In this document: positions 20,861 through 31,145 of the stretch, in pieces
How the letters are laid out: each line of letters begins with the position of its first letter
Numbering within the stretch: position 1 is the stretch's first letter
Assembly: GCA_028710135.1 (NCBI GenBank)
Contig: JAQUSS010000005.1
Location: 1-52,273 of the forward strand
Source: Gemmiger sp.
Lineage (GTDB): Bacteria; Bacillota; Clostridia; Oscillospirales; Ruminococcaceae
DNA: 52,273 nt
Direction of reading: 5' to 3'
The notes under the pieces: generated by a model
The model's database searches: none
Told to the model about the DNA's origin: nothing
What the model saw: the letters and a program-made list of their open reading frames with translations, nothing else
Translations under genes and position numbers: made by a program

Positions 20861-23434
20861 ATGAAAATCGTAAGAATGCAAACCGAAAACCGCACAACAC
20901 CCCTGGGCATTGATAACACCAAGCCGGTTTTTAGCTGGAATGTGGAAACCGATTGCCCCAACTGGAAGCAGCAAACCTACCGCATTGTGGTGCAAAATGG
21001 CGGTGCGGTGGTTTGGGATAGCGGCGTGGCCGCATCCGATGCCATGGTGCAGGTACCCTATGCGGGGCACCCCCTTTGCGCGGCAACCCGCTACACCTGG
21101 ACGGTGGAGGTGGGCGATGGCAAAGGCACGGCCAAGCAAAGCAGCTGGTTTGAAACCGGGCTGCTGGATGCGGCAGCCTGGCAGGGGTGCTTTATTGGGG
21201 AAACCGAGGAAAATACCTTCCACCTATACCGGAAAGAATTTGAGGTGCCCGGCCCGGTAAAGCAGGCGCGGCTATACGTTTGTGGGCTGGGCCAATATGT
21301 GGGCAGCCTGAACGGGCAGCCACTTGCAGACACCGTGCTGGACCCACCCTGGAGCGATTACCGCAAAACCTGTTTTTACCAAACCTACGATGTTACGGCG
21401 CAGCTGCGCGCCGGCACCAATGCCATGGGGTTTAAGCTGGGCAACGGGATGTTTAACCTGCCGGGTGGGCGGTATGTCTATTTTGAACGCTCCTACGGTA
21501 AGATGAAGCTGCTGGTGCAGCTCAATATCCTCTACACAGATGGCAGCACGGCCAGCGTGGTGACCGATGAAAGTTGGCAGCAGGGCCGAAGCCCTATACA
21601 GTTTTGCTGTATGTATGGTGGGGAGGATTACGATGGCCGGTTGGAACAACCCGGCTATACCCTGCCCGGCGCAAGCACAGCCGGTTGGGAAGCTGCGCAC
21701 CAGGTAAAGCCGCCACAGGGTACGCTGGCGGCCAGCCCCCTACAGCCGCTGCGCATTATGCAGCGGTATACCCCCGTTGCGGTGACGCAAAAGCCCGAAG
21801 GCTGGCTGTACGATTTTGGCACCAATTTTTCCGGCTGGGCACGCATTACCCTGGCGCGCAACGGTGCGCCGGAGGGCACGGCGGTTACCATGGTGCCGGG
21901 AGAGCTGTTGGGCGCAAACGGCCTGCCCGACCAACGGGTTACCGGGCAGGGCTACCACTGGCAATACCTTTTAAACGGCCAAGCCCAACAAACCTTTGCA
22001 CCGGATTTTACCTACACCGGGTTCCGGTACCTGCTGGTAAGCGGGGCGGCACCCTTGGGCAGCGCCGGGGCGGGGCAACCCATCTTGCAGGCGCTGACGG
22101 GCGAATTTATCTACCCGGATATCGAAACCGAGGGGAGCTTTCGGTGCTCCGAGCCGCTGTTTGAAAAAATCCATCAAATTGTCTGCCAGGCCATTTTATC
22201 CAACACCAAAAGCTATTTGACGGATTGCCCCCACCGCGAGCGTTTGGCCTGGATGGAGCAAACCCACCTGATTGCCCCCGGCATCATGTACAATTATGGG
22301 GTGCAAAGCCTTTACGAAAAAATGGAGGGCGATATTTTAGATGCACAGCATGCGGATGGCTTAATCCCCTGCATCTGCCCCGAATATGTGGCGTTTGGCT
22401 ACCACCGTGGCTTTGTGGATACCCCGGAATGGGGCAGCGCGGGCATTATCAACCCCTGGTACGCCTACCAGCGCTGGGGCAATGTTGCCCTGCTTAAAAA
22501 AAGCTACGAGGGGATGAAAAAATACGCAGCCTACCTTGCGGGTAAAACCCACCACGGTGTGCTGCACCACGGGCTGGGCGATTGGCTGGATATTGGCCCC
22601 AACCGCCCCTGGGCGCAAAATACGCCGGTGCCGGTAACCGCCACCGCCATCTATTATTACGACCTTTGCATCCTGCAAAAGGCCGCCGCTATTTTGGGCA
22701 AACCCGAGGAGGCAGCCGCCTTTGCGGCCCAGGCGGCGCAGGTATACGAGGAATTTAACGCCCAATTTTTTGACGACCAAACCGACCGCTACGCCACCGG
22801 CAGCCAGGCGGCCCAGGCTATCAGCCTTGTAACGGGGCTGGTGCCCCCCGCCCACCATGCGGGCGTTGTAAAAAAACTGCGGCAGGATATTACCAACCGT
22901 GGCTACGCCGTTACCGCAGGGGATGTGGGGCACCCGTTTTTGATTACCGCGGCCATCCAAGAGGGCCTTTCGGATTTAATTTACCAGATGACCCTAAAAA
23001 CCGATGTGCCGGGGTACGGCTACCAGGTTGCAAACGGCGCAACCACCCTGACGGAGGAATGGGATGGCCCCGACCCCAAGCAGCCCCATGGCTCCCAAAA
23101 CCACCTGATGCTGGGCGGCATTGAGGAATGGTTTTACGGGGGGCTTGGCGGCATCCGGCTGCTGCACAGCGCGCAGCCCTTTGGCACGGTGGAAATTGCC
23201 CCCTTTGTGCCCGCCGATATGGCCCACTGTGCGGCGGCGCTGCGCCACCCCTACGGCATGGTGCGCACCGCTTGGCAGCAGGAGGACGGCATGGTACACT
23301 ACACCATTGAAATCCCCCCGAACCTGACGGCGGTTTTGCGGCTGGAGGGCCAGCCAAGCTGCCGCGTAGGCTCCGGTGTATGGCAGTATACCCTGCCACG
23401 GCGAAAAGAGGTTGAAGATGGAACTGTTGAATGA
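20861..23434 (+). CDS. GH78 alpha-L-rhamnosidase
   Basis: This 857-aa protein has the usual GH78 order: an N-terminal fibronectin-like beta domain, two beta-sandwiches (including VYFERSYGKMKLLVQL), an (alpha/alpha)6 barrel from about 400 and a C-terminal beta domain. The signature DCPHRERLAWMEQ (from Asp455) is the family's DCPxRE region; the usual Gly-Asp after the Trp is Glu-Gln here, a variant I have seen in related proteins. TLTEEWDGP and SQNHLMLGGIEEWFY near 725-755 complete the active site. It releases L-rhamnose from rhamnosides, including rhamnogalacturonan fragments, by inversion. There is no signal peptide. It is the first gene after the terminator and probable cre site, and its end overlaps the next gene by 17 bases. 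Confidence 0.92.
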   Translation: MKIVRMQTENRTTPLGIDNTKPVFSWNVETDCPNWKQQTYRIVVQNGGAVVWDSGVAASDAMVQVPYAGHPLCAATRYTWTVEVGDGKGTAKQSSWFETGLLDAAAWQGCFIGETEENTFHLYRKEFEVPGPVKQARLYVCGLGQYVGSLNGQPLADTVLDPPWSDYRKTCFYQTYDVTAQLRAGTNAMGFKLGNGMFNLPGGRYVYFERSYGKMKLLVQLNILYTDGSTASVVTDESWQQGRSPIQFCCMYGGEDYDGRLEQPGYTLPGASTAGWEAAHQVKPPQGTLAASPLQPLRIMQRYTPVAVTQKPEGWLYDFGTNFSGWARITLARNGAPEGTAVTMVPGELLGANGLPDQRVTGQGYHWQYLLNGQAQQTFAPDFTYTGFRYLLVSGAAPLGSAGAGQPILQALTGEFIYPDIETEGSFRCSEPLFEKIHQIVCQAILSNTKSYLTDCPHRERLAWMEQTHLIAPGIMYNYGVQSLYEKMEGDILDAQHADGLIPCICPEYVAFGYHRGFVDTPEWGSAGIINPWYAYQRWGNVALLKKSYEGMKKYAAYLAGKTHHGVLHHGLGDWLDIGPNRPWAQNTPVPVTATAIYYYDLCILQKAAAILGKPEEAAAFAAQAAQVYEEFNAQFFDDQTDRYATGSQAAQAISLVTGLVPPAHHAGVVKKLRQDITNRGYAVTAGDVGHPFLITAAIQEGLSDLIYQMTLKTDVPGYGYQVANGATTLTEEWDGPDPKQPHGSQNHLMLGGIEEWFYGGLGGIRLLHSAQPFGTVEIAPFVPADMAHCAAALRHPYGMVRTAWQQEDGMVHYTIEIPPNLTAVLRLEGQPSCRVGSGVWQYTLPRRKEVEDGTVE

Positions 23435-24449
23435 AACGCGCTTGCAACGCTACCAAACGCCCTACCGCTGGCCGACCCATATCCTAACGGGTGGCGCAGG
23501 CGAGGGTGGTTTTGACCGGCAAGGGGTGGATATCCCGTTTGTGTTCCGCCATAGGGGGCAGTTTTATATGCTGTATACCGGCTATGATGGGCAGGGGTAT
23601 CAGTCCGCACTGGCTACCAGCCAGGATTTGCTCCACTGGAAGTTCCACGGCTTTGTTTTGCAGCGCCAACCCGGTGAAGCCCGGTGGGATGCGGCAAGCT
23701 GCGCCGCAACCTGGATACTAAAAAAGAGCGATAATTTGTGGGACACCCCGGAGCCTGGCCAATACGACGGCAAATATTGGATGGTGTACCACGCCTACCC
23801 CCGCACCGGCTATGAAAATGGCGCGGCAGAAATTGGCCTTGCCTGGACAACGGACGAAAATTTGTTGGATTGGCACCGGCTGGATGCCCCCATTCTTTCC
23901 TGGCGGGATGGCGCATCGTGGGAAGCCGGTGGGCTATATAAGGCTTGCCTGATACGCCACCAGGGCAAATTTTTGCTATACTATAATGCGAAGGACCGGG
24001 AGCCGCGCTGGACCGAGCAAACCGGCCTGGCAACCTCGGCCGATTTGCTGCATTTTACCCGCTGCCCCCAAAACCCGCTGCTCAAGGTGAACCGCGAAAG
24101 CTGGGACGAGCGCTTTGTATCCGACCCGTATGTTGTGCAGGATGGCGATATCTGGTTGAATTTTTATTTCGGCTACGGCAATGGCCACGCGCAGGAGGGG
24201 CTGGCAGCCTCCCGCGACCTATTAGCTTGGGAAAAATGGCCCCAACCGCTGCTAGCCCATGGCCCGGCCGGCGCCCCCGACCAAAACCATGCCCACAAGG
24301 CATCGATGCTTTACGATCAGGGCACCCTGTACCATTTCTACTGTGGCACCCGCCCCTGGCAAGAGGGCGACCCCACGCAGGTATTTGGCGAGCTGCGCGG
24401 TATTTGTGTGGCAACCAGCCAGCCGTTTTCCCGCTTGAACTGGGAATAA
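23418..24449 (+). CDS. Five-bladed beta-propeller glycoside hydrolase (GH43/GH32-clan-like)
   Basis: This 343-aa protein has repeating propeller-blade sequences with Asp-rich strand ends: GVDIPFVFRHRGQFYMLYTGYDG, then GLAWTTDENLLDWHR, LIRHQGKFLLYYNA, SDPYVVQDGDIWLNFYFG and GLAASRDLLAWEKW. This pattern occurs in GH43, GH32 and related five-bladed enzymes that remove arabinose, xylose, fructose or galactose. An Asp in DIPFVF and a Glu later (WEAGGLYKA) may be catalytic, but I could not assign a family. There is no signal peptide. The start at 23418 overlaps the GH78 end by 17 bases; the track start at 23376 lies deeper in GH78 and has no ribosome binding site. In context it is probably an arabinan- or galactan-side-chain enzyme. 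Confidence 0.7.
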   Translation: MELLNETRLQRYQTPYRWPTHILTGGAGEGGFDRQGVDIPFVFRHRGQFYMLYTGYDGQGYQSALATSQDLLHWKFHGFVLQRQPGEARWDAASCAATWILKKSDNLWDTPEPGQYDGKYWMVYHAYPRTGYENGAAEIGLAWTTDENLLDWHRLDAPILSWRDGASWEAGGLYKACLIRHQGKFLLYYNAKDREPRWTEQTGLATSADLLHFTRCPQNPLLKVNRESWDERFVSDPYVVQDGDIWLNFYFGYGNGHAQEGLAASRDLLAWEKWPQPLLAHGPAGAPDQNHAHKASMLYDQGTLYHFYCGTRPWQEGDPTQVFGELRGICVATSQPFSRLNWE

Positions 24450-24462
24450 AAAGGAGGAACCC

Positions 24463-27063
24463 ATGAAAAGGCTGAACGATTTATGCGAAGGGCGGCAGGA
24501 AAGCGCAATTTTGCCTTTTCTTTGGCTGCGGGGGGAGCCCAACCCCGTAATTGGGCAGGAGCTGGACGAGATAGAAGCCTGCGGCATACGGGAAGTCTGC
24601 CTGGAATCCCGCCCGCACCCGGAATTTTGCGGCCCCGCCTGGTGGAACAACCTGGATTATATCCTGGCGGAAGCCAAGCGGCGGGCTATGCGGGTTTGGG
24701 TGCTGGACGATGATAAATTCCCCACTGGGCACTGCAACGGGGCCCTGCGTGAAAAATACCCCCAGTATGCCAAATGGTACCTGGCAGAGCGCCACATGGA
24801 TATCCTTGGCCCCTGCACCCAAGGCGCGGTGCTGGTACAAAATTTTTTGCAGCCGGATGGCCGCCTGCTGGGTATTTTGGCCTGCCCCAAGCCGGATGGC
24901 GAAACAACCGATGTCTGCCTGGAAAATGCAATCGATTTGACCGCGCAGTACCGCGATGGTTTTGTCTACTTTGACCTCCCGGCGGGGGCCTACCGCTTGT
25001 TTGTTCTGTTTACCACCCAAAAGGGTGGTGGCCGAGAGGACTATATGAACCTGATTGATAGCCGCTCGGTTCGGGTTTTGCTGGACGAGGTATACGAAAA
25101 GCATTACCAGCACTACGCTGCCTATTTTGGCACCACCTTTGCGGGCTTTTTTTCCGACGAACCGGAGCTGGGCAATGTAAAGGGCTACCCCTTTGACCTT
25201 ACGCTGGGTACCCCCAACATCCGCCTGCCCTGGAGCGAGGAGCTGGAAACCGCCCTGCGCACCGCCTGGCAAGAAAATTTCCTTCGCTTTTTGCCGGCGC
25301 TGTGGTATGGTGTGGGCAAGGCCACGGTGCCGGTGCGCAGCCAATATATGGAGGAACTAACCACCCTGGTAGCGCGCTGCTTTACCGGCCAGGTGTTACG
25401 CTGGTGCCAGGCCCACGGGGTGGAGTACATTGGCCATATTATTGAGGATGACAATGCCCATGCCCGGCTGGGGTGCAGCATTGGCCATTATTTCCGCGAA
25501 ATGTCGGGCCAAAGCATGGCGGGCATTGATTTGGTACACCATCAAATCGTGCCCGGCTTTACCGAAAAAATCCACCAGTGGATTGCGGGGGATAGCGACG
25601 GCGAGTTTTTCCACTATGGGTTGGCAAAGCTGGCAAGCTCCGCCGCGCACATCGACCCCGGCAAGCAGGGCCGCGCCCTCTGCGAACTGTTTGGGAACTA
25701 TGGCTGGGCAGAGGGCGTAAGCCTGATGAAATGGTTGACCGACCATATGCTGGTGCGGGGCATCAACCGCTTTACCCCCCATGCCTTTTCCATGCGTTAC
25801 CCCGATGTAGATTGCCCGCCGCATTTTTACGCGCAGGGCAACAACCCCCAGTTTGGCTGCTTTGCGGCGCTGATGCGCTATATGGCGCGGGGGGCGCACC
25901 TGTTGAGCGGCGGCGTACACTGTGCCGATGCAGCGGTGCTTTACCATGCGGAGGCAGAATGGGCCGGGGCGCGGATGGCCTTCCAAAAGCCGATGCGGGT
26001 GCTGATGGAGCACCAACTGGATTGCGATGTGATACCGGCAGATGCCCTGCAAAGCGCTGCGCTGCGGGATGGCAAGCTATGCCTGAATGGGGAAAGCTAC
26101 GCGGCCCTGGTGCTGCCCTGGTGCGAATATATCCCGCCTACGGTGGTGGATTTTGTGCTGGATAGCAGCAAAAAAGGGCTGCCCACCTTGATGGTGGATG
26201 CCTTGCCCCATGCCGATACCCAGGGTAACCCCCTGCCACCGGCGTTTGCGGCGGCGGTAACGCTGCTGCCCTTAAAAGAACTGGCAACCTACTGGCGGCA
26301 AAAACTGCCGTATTGCCTGGAGGTTGCCGGGTACCACCCGCAGCTCCGCACCTTTTTGACCCGCCAGCCCGATGGCCTTGCCGCTATGTTTTTTAACGAG
26401 AGCACCACCGAGCGGGTGGTGGCCGAATGCCGGCTGATGCTGCCGGGCTACCGGGCGCTTACAAAGGCAGAACTCTGGCAGCAACAGCTGTGGCGGATGC
26501 CTTTTGATGGCACCACCTTCCCGCTAGAGCTGGAACCGGGGGAGGCTACCTACTATATCTTCCAGCCCGGGGGCGGGCAAAACGCAGCGCTGCCCATGCT
26601 GGAGCAAGCGCCCTATACGGTTTGTGCCGTGGATGATGGTTGGCACCTCAGCAAAAAAGCGGCGGGCAGCACCCCGTGGGTGCCCTGTGCCGACCTTTTG
26701 CCGGGGCAATACCCCAACATGAACGGCCCGGCGGCCGAGCCTTCTTTTTCGGGCACCTTCCGCTACCGGCAAAAGGTGGCAATACCCCCCTTGCCCGCCA
26801 AAACCCACCTGTTTTTAAAGCTGGAAGCGGTGGGGGATACGGCCAGCATCTGCGTGAACGGAACGCCGATGGGCGAGCTGGCAGCCTTCCCCGGCAAGAT
26901 AGAGATCACCCCGGCGGTAAAGCCGGGGGAGAACGAAATTGTGCTGGAAATTGCCAATACCCTGGTGTGGAAGCTGAAGGACGGTGCTTCCACCCACTTG
27001 CAGCTTGCCGCAACCGGCCTTTTGGCAGCACCAAAACTGTTGTACCATCGTGAAAAGGAGTGA
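24463..27063 (+). CDS. GH106-like alpha-L-rhamnosidase
   Basis: This 866-aa protein resembles GH106 family members: a TIM barrel in the first half (IREVCLESRPHPEF ... RVWVLDDDKFPTG), an acidic pair in FAGFFSDEPELG, later barrel motifs (YIGHIIEDDNAH and AGIDLVHHQIVPG), and a C-terminal jelly-roll sugar-binding domain (GTFRYRQKVAIPP ... SICVNGTPMGEL ... NEIVLEIANTL). GH106 enzymes release rhamnose from rhamnogalacturonan-type chains. No signal peptide is present. AAAAGGAGG precedes the ATG, 13 bases after the previous gene. The adjacent GH78 has the same general activity, so the two probably act on different linkages. The family call rests on motif recall rather than a search; a related unclassified family is the main alternative. 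Confidence 0.72.
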   Translation: MKRLNDLCEGRQESAILPFLWLRGEPNPVIGQELDEIEACGIREVCLESRPHPEFCGPAWWNNLDYILAEAKRRAMRVWVLDDDKFPTGHCNGALREKYPQYAKWYLAERHMDILGPCTQGAVLVQNFLQPDGRLLGILACPKPDGETTDVCLENAIDLTAQYRDGFVYFDLPAGAYRLFVLFTTQKGGGREDYMNLIDSRSVRVLLDEVYEKHYQHYAAYFGTTFAGFFSDEPELGNVKGYPFDLTLGTPNIRLPWSEELETALRTAWQENFLRFLPALWYGVGKATVPVRSQYMEELTTLVARCFTGQVLRWCQAHGVEYIGHIIEDDNAHARLGCSIGHYFREMSGQSMAGIDLVHHQIVPGFTEKIHQWIAGDSDGEFFHYGLAKLASSAAHIDPGKQGRALCELFGNYGWAEGVSLMKWLTDHMLVRGINRFTPHAFSMRYPDVDCPPHFYAQGNNPQFGCFAALMRYMARGAHLLSGGVHCADAAVLYHAEAEWAGARMAFQKPMRVLMEHQLDCDVIPADALQSAALRDGKLCLNGESYAALVLPWCEYIPPTVVDFVLDSSKKGLPTLMVDALPHADTQGNPLPPAFAAAVTLLPLKELATYWRQKLPYCLEVAGYHPQLRTFLTRQPDGLAAMFFNESTTERVVAECRLMLPGYRALTKAELWQQQLWRMPFDGTTFPLELEPGEATYYIFQPGGGQNAALPMLEQAPYTVCAVDDGWHLSKKAAGSTPWVPCADLLPGQYPNMNGPAAEPSFSGTFRYRQKVAIPPLPAKTHLFLKLEAVGDTASICVNGTPMGELAAFPGKIEITPAVKPGENEIVLEIANTLVWKLKDGASTHLQLAATGLLAAPKLLYHREKE

Positions 27064-27068
27064 CAACT

Positions 27069-29078
27069 ATGATACAGGCGGACAAAATTTTTTTTGGCGG
27101 TGATTATAGCCCCGAACAATGGGACGAAGCCACCGTAGAACGCGATATGGCCTATTTCCAAAAGGCAGGCATCAACCTGCTTACCCTGCCGGTATTCGCT
27201 TGGGAAAAGCTGGAGCCGGACGAGGGTGTGTACAATTTTGGGTGGCTGGATAAGGTGATGGACCTGTGCTGGGCACATGGCATCCAGGTTTGCCTGGCTA
27301 CGCCCACCAGCGCACAACCGGCCTGGCTTTCCACCCGCTACCCGGAGGTATTGCCGGTGGATATTGCGGGGCGCAAGCGCACCCACGGGATGCGTGTGTT
27401 TTTCTGCGTAAACAGCCTAAAATACCGTGAACGCGCCGCCGCCATGGCAGAGCAGATGGCCCTGCGCTATGCACACCACCCGGCACTGGCCATGTGGCAT
27501 GTTTGCAACGAATATGGCACCTACTGCTATTGCCCTACCTGCCAGGCACAGTTCCGCCTTTGGCTGCGCAAGCGCTATGGCACGGTGGAAAGTTTGAACC
27601 AGCACTGGCACACCGTGTTTTGGGGCAGAACCCTTACCAGCTTTGAGGAAGTGTGCCTGCCCACCGAACTGAATGACGATTACCGTTTTTCGCCCACCAT
27701 TCAACTGGATTATATGCGCTTTGTGACCGATTCCACCGCCGCCTGCCTGGATAATGAGGCGCTGGTGCTAAAAAAGCACAACCCCGAAATCCCGGTGATG
27801 ACCAATATGTCGGGCTTTATCAAAAAGCTCGATCAGTTTACCATGACCCGCCATATTGATTTGGTTGGGTGGGACAATTACCCCTGGCCCCAGGATAAAC
27901 CCTATTTTATCGCCATGAAGCACGATATTATGCGGGGGCTAAAGGGTGGCCAGCCCTTTGTGCTGACCGAACAATCCCCCAACCAGCAGAACTGGCAGCC
28001 CTATAACCGCCTTAAGCGCCCCGGCGAGGTGCGGGTGTTGAGCTACCAGGCCCTGGCCCACGGCGCGGATAGCTGCCTTTTCTTCCAGCTGCGGCAATCG
28101 CTTGCCGGGCAAGAAAAATTCCACGGTGCCGTCATCACCCATGCGGGGCACGATGATACCCGGGTCTACCGCGAAACGGCAGCCCTTGGTGCCGAGCTAC
28201 AAAAGCTGGGCAATGCCTTTTTGGGTGGGCGCACCCCCGCAAAGGTCGGCTTTATGTTCGATTGGAACAACTGGTGGGCGCTGGAGCTGGCAAGCGGGCC
28301 AAGCGTGGATAAAGACTACCTGAAAACCGTGGCCCAGTATTACCGCCCCTTCTTTGAGAAAAATATTGCGGTTGATTTTTTGCATACCGAAGCCGAGCTT
28401 TCGGGCTACAAGGTAATTGTGGCACCCATGCTGTACATGACAAAGCCCGGGGTGGCGGCCCGGCTTACCGAATTTGTAAAGCAGGGTGGCACCCTGCTTA
28501 CCACGGTATTATCCGGCGTGGCCGATGAAAACGACCGCTGCGTTTTTGGGGCCTACCCCGGCGAGCTGCGGGAGGTTTTGGGAATTTGGGTGGAAGAAAC
28601 CGATGCCCTGCGCCCGGAGGAAGCCAACGCCCTGGTGGTGGCCGATCAAGCTGCCTGGGCAAAGCAAAGCTACCCCTGCGGCTTTTTGTGCGATATCCTG
28701 CACCTACAGGGGGCCGAGAGCCTGGCAAGCTATCAAGCGGATTTTTATGCCGGAACCCCCTGCGTCACCAAAAACCGGTACGGAAAGGGCGAAGCCTACT
28801 ATGTGGGCACCCAGCCGGAACCATGCTTTTTGGATGAGCTTACCGGCCACATTGCGCAGGAAAGCGGCATAGCCCCCCTTTACGCCGCCGAGGAAGGGGT
28901 GGAGCTGACCCTGAGGGTGAACGAAAAAGCGCAGACGGTGTTTGCCATTAACCATAGCGCCACGGCCAAAACGGTGGATTTTGGCAGCGAACAGCTCAAA
29001 AACCTGCTGGATGATACCCTGCTTACCGGGCGGGTAACCCTGCAACCAAACGATGTGCTGGTGGCGGAAAGGAAATAA
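27069..29078 (+). CDS. GH42 beta-galactosidase (first copy)
   Basis: This 669-aa protein starts like GH42 enzymes (GGDYSPEQWDE). The acid/base is Glu148 in MWHVCNEYG and the nucleophile Glu301 in VLTEQSPN. A Cys cluster (CYCPTC) after the acid/base matches the metal site of the family. The A domain TIM barrel (about 1-380) is followed by the trimerisation domain (VIVAPMLYMTKPGV) and a short beta domain. It hydrolyses beta-galactosides such as galactan side chains. The ATG at 27069 was preferred to the GTG at 27060 because AAGGAG sits eight bases ahead of it and its protein begins in register. There is no signal peptide. A second GH42 lies four bases downstream. Confidence 0.93.
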   Translation: MIQADKIFFGGDYSPEQWDEATVERDMAYFQKAGINLLTLPVFAWEKLEPDEGVYNFGWLDKVMDLCWAHGIQVCLATPTSAQPAWLSTRYPEVLPVDIAGRKRTHGMRVFFCVNSLKYRERAAAMAEQMALRYAHHPALAMWHVCNEYGTYCYCPTCQAQFRLWLRKRYGTVESLNQHWHTVFWGRTLTSFEEVCLPTELNDDYRFSPTIQLDYMRFVTDSTAACLDNEALVLKKHNPEIPVMTNMSGFIKKLDQFTMTRHIDLVGWDNYPWPQDKPYFIAMKHDIMRGLKGGQPFVLTEQSPNQQNWQPYNRLKRPGEVRVLSYQALAHGADSCLFFQLRQSLAGQEKFHGAVITHAGHDDTRVYRETAALGAELQKLGNAFLGGRTPAKVGFMFDWNNWWALELASGPSVDKDYLKTVAQYYRPFFEKNIAVDFLHTEAELSGYKVIVAPMLYMTKPGVAARLTEFVKQGGTLLTTVLSGVADENDRCVFGAYPGELREVLGIWVEETDALRPEEANALVVADQAAWAKQSYPCGFLCDILHLQGAESLASYQADFYAGTPCVTKNRYGKGEAYYVGTQPEPCFLDELTGHIAQESGIAPLYAAEEGVELTLRVNEKAQTVFAINHSATAKTVDFGSEQLKNLLDDTLLTGRVTLQPNDVLVAERK

Positions 29079-29082
29079 GAAG

Positions 29083-31122
29083 ATGCGTGTACAGACCAAC
29101 CGCTTGTTTTCAAAGCCTGCCGGGCTGCTGCACGGGGGAGATTATAACCCCGAGCAGTGGCTCGACCGCCCGGATATCCTGGAGGAGGATATCCGCCTGA
29201 TGAAGCAGGCCCATGTGAACGAGGCCACCCTGGGCGTTTTTGCCTGGAGTGTGGAGGAACCCAGCGAGGGGGTTTTCCATTTTGATTGGCTCAAAGAGAT
29301 TATGGACCGTTTGTACGAGAACGGCATTTATACCATTTTGGCAACCCCCACCGGGGCCCGCCCGGTGTGGCTGGATAAAAAGTACCCCGAGGCCATGCGG
29401 GTAAACAGCGCGGGGGAGCGCAACCTGCACGGCTTGCGCCATAACCATTGCATGAGCGCCCCGGCGTTTCGGGCGCGGGTAAAAATGATCGATACCCAGC
29501 TTGCCCAAGCGCTGGGCAACCACCCGGGGCTGCTGATGTGGCATATTTCCAACGAGCTGGGGGGCGAGTGCTACTGCCCCCTTTGCCGCGCACGGTTCCA
29601 GCAATATTTGCGGGGCCGTTTTGGGGGTGATATCAGCGCCCTCAACCATGCCTGGTGGACAACCTTTTGGAGCCACCAATTTTCGGATTTTGACGAGATT
29701 GACCCCCCCATGAAAAACGGGGAGGGGAGCATTGGCGGGCTGAACCTGGCTTGGAAAGAATTTACAAGCTGGAATATGACCGATTTTTTAAAAACAGAAA
29801 TCGATACGCTGCGCGCCGTAACGCCCCATATCCCGGTAACCACCAATTTTATGAAGCTTTATAACGGGCTGGATTACCGGGTGCTGCACCGCCCGCTGGA
29901 TGTGGTAAGCTGGGATAGCTACCCCCGCTTTGGCAACAACGAGGAACCCTTGGCGGATACCTTTGCGGAGAATGCGTTTGACCATGCGGTGATGCGCTCC
30001 TTTAAAAAAGACCGCCCCTTTTTGCTGATGGAAAGTGCGCCGGGGCTGGTGAACTGGCACCCCTACAATGCCCTAAAACGCCCCGGGATACACAGCCTTG
30101 CGGGGCTACAGGCGGTGGCGTGTGGCGCGGATAGCGTACTTTACTTCCAGTGGCGCAAAGGGCGGGGCAGCTTTGAACAGTACCACGGCGCGGTGGTGGA
30201 CCATTTGGGCACCGGCGATACCCGCGTTTTTAAAGAGGTGGAAGCCATGGGCAGCCAGCTTCAAGCGCTGGCACCGGTGGCCGGCAGCCTTTCCCACAAC
30301 CGGGTGGCGCTTTTGTTTGATTGGCCAAACCGCTGGGCCATTGCGGATATGGCGGGCTTAAGCCGGGAGAAAAAGCAGTACGAGCGCACCTGCCTGCTGC
30401 AACACCGCTCGCTGCTGCGCATGGGTGTGGATTGCGATATCCTATCCATGCAGGACGACCTTACCCCCTATAAGCTGGTGGTAGCCCCCATGCTTTACCT
30501 GCTGGAACTGGGCGCGAGCGAAAACCTTACCCGATATGTGCAGCAGGGCGGCAACCTGGTTGCCGGGTACCTGGCCGGGTATGTGAACGAGGATACCCTG
30601 TGCTGGCTGGGCGGCTTCCCCGGGGATGGGCTAAGTGATTTGTTTGGGGTAATTAGCGAGGAGATAGATACACTTTACCCCGGCAAAACCAACGCCGCCA
30701 TCTTTGAAGGGGGCACCCGCTTTGCCATCCAAGATTTTGCAGAGCTGCTTCGCCTAAAAGGCGCACAGGTTCTTGCCAAGTACGAGCAGGATTACTGCCA
30801 AAATACCCCCGCCGTTACGGTACACACCGTGGGCACCGGCAACGCCTATTATGTGGCGGCCCGGCTGGAACAAGCCGGGATGGAACACCTTTACCGCCGC
30901 TGCCTGGCCGAGGCCGGCATCCCGGTACAAAGCCTGCCGCATGGGGTTGAATTTCATTGCCGCTATACCGAGAAGGAACGCTTTGCGTTCTACCTGAACG
31001 AGAGCGAAAACCCTGCCACCATTGCCGATGTGTTTGGCACCGATATGCTAACCGGCCAGGTGCTGGATGGCACCCTGCGGCTGGCACCCTTGCAGGCGGC
31101 GGTGCTGCGCCAGGCACGATAA
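29083..31122 (+). CDS. GH42 beta-galactosidase (second copy)
   Basis: This 679-aa protein is a second, divergent GH42 with all key residues: HGGDYNPEQW near the start, acid/base Glu158 in MWHISNELGGE, Cys cluster CYCPLC and nucleophile Glu317 in LLMESAPG. The same A, B and C domains are present. AAAGGA precedes the ATG at 29083, four bases after the first copy. The track start at 29053 lies within the upstream gene. The two copies differ widely, so this is an old duplication or two separate gains, probably with different specificity (beta-1,4-galactan versus other linkages). B. subtilis YesZ is the GH42 of the rhamnogalacturonan operon. Confidence 0.92.
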   Translation: MRVQTNRLFSKPAGLLHGGDYNPEQWLDRPDILEEDIRLMKQAHVNEATLGVFAWSVEEPSEGVFHFDWLKEIMDRLYENGIYTILATPTGARPVWLDKKYPEAMRVNSAGERNLHGLRHNHCMSAPAFRARVKMIDTQLAQALGNHPGLLMWHISNELGGECYCPLCRARFQQYLRGRFGGDISALNHAWWTTFWSHQFSDFDEIDPPMKNGEGSIGGLNLAWKEFTSWNMTDFLKTEIDTLRAVTPHIPVTTNFMKLYNGLDYRVLHRPLDVVSWDSYPRFGNNEEPLADTFAENAFDHAVMRSFKKDRPFLLMESAPGLVNWHPYNALKRPGIHSLAGLQAVACGADSVLYFQWRKGRGSFEQYHGAVVDHLGTGDTRVFKEVEAMGSQLQALAPVAGSLSHNRVALLFDWPNRWAIADMAGLSREKKQYERTCLLQHRSLLRMGVDCDILSMQDDLTPYKLVVAPMLYLLELGASENLTRYVQQGGNLVAGYLAGYVNEDTLCWLGGFPGDGLSDLFGVISEEIDTLYPGKTNAAIFEGGTRFAIQDFAELLRLKGAQVLAKYEQDYCQNTPAVTVHTVGTGNAYYVAARLEQAGMEHLYRRCLAEAGIPVQSLPHGVEFHCRYTEKERFAFYLNESENPATIADVFGTDMLTGQVLDGTLRLAPLQAAVLRQAR

Positions 31123-31145
31123 CGCTTGAACGAAAGGAAAGGCAA

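Noticed and set aside
19327-20961. 544-aa ORF on the - strand
   Set aside because: It lies fully opposite the binding-protein gene, whose lipobox, family motifs and ribosome binding site are clear; long shadow ORFs are common in GC-rich DNA.
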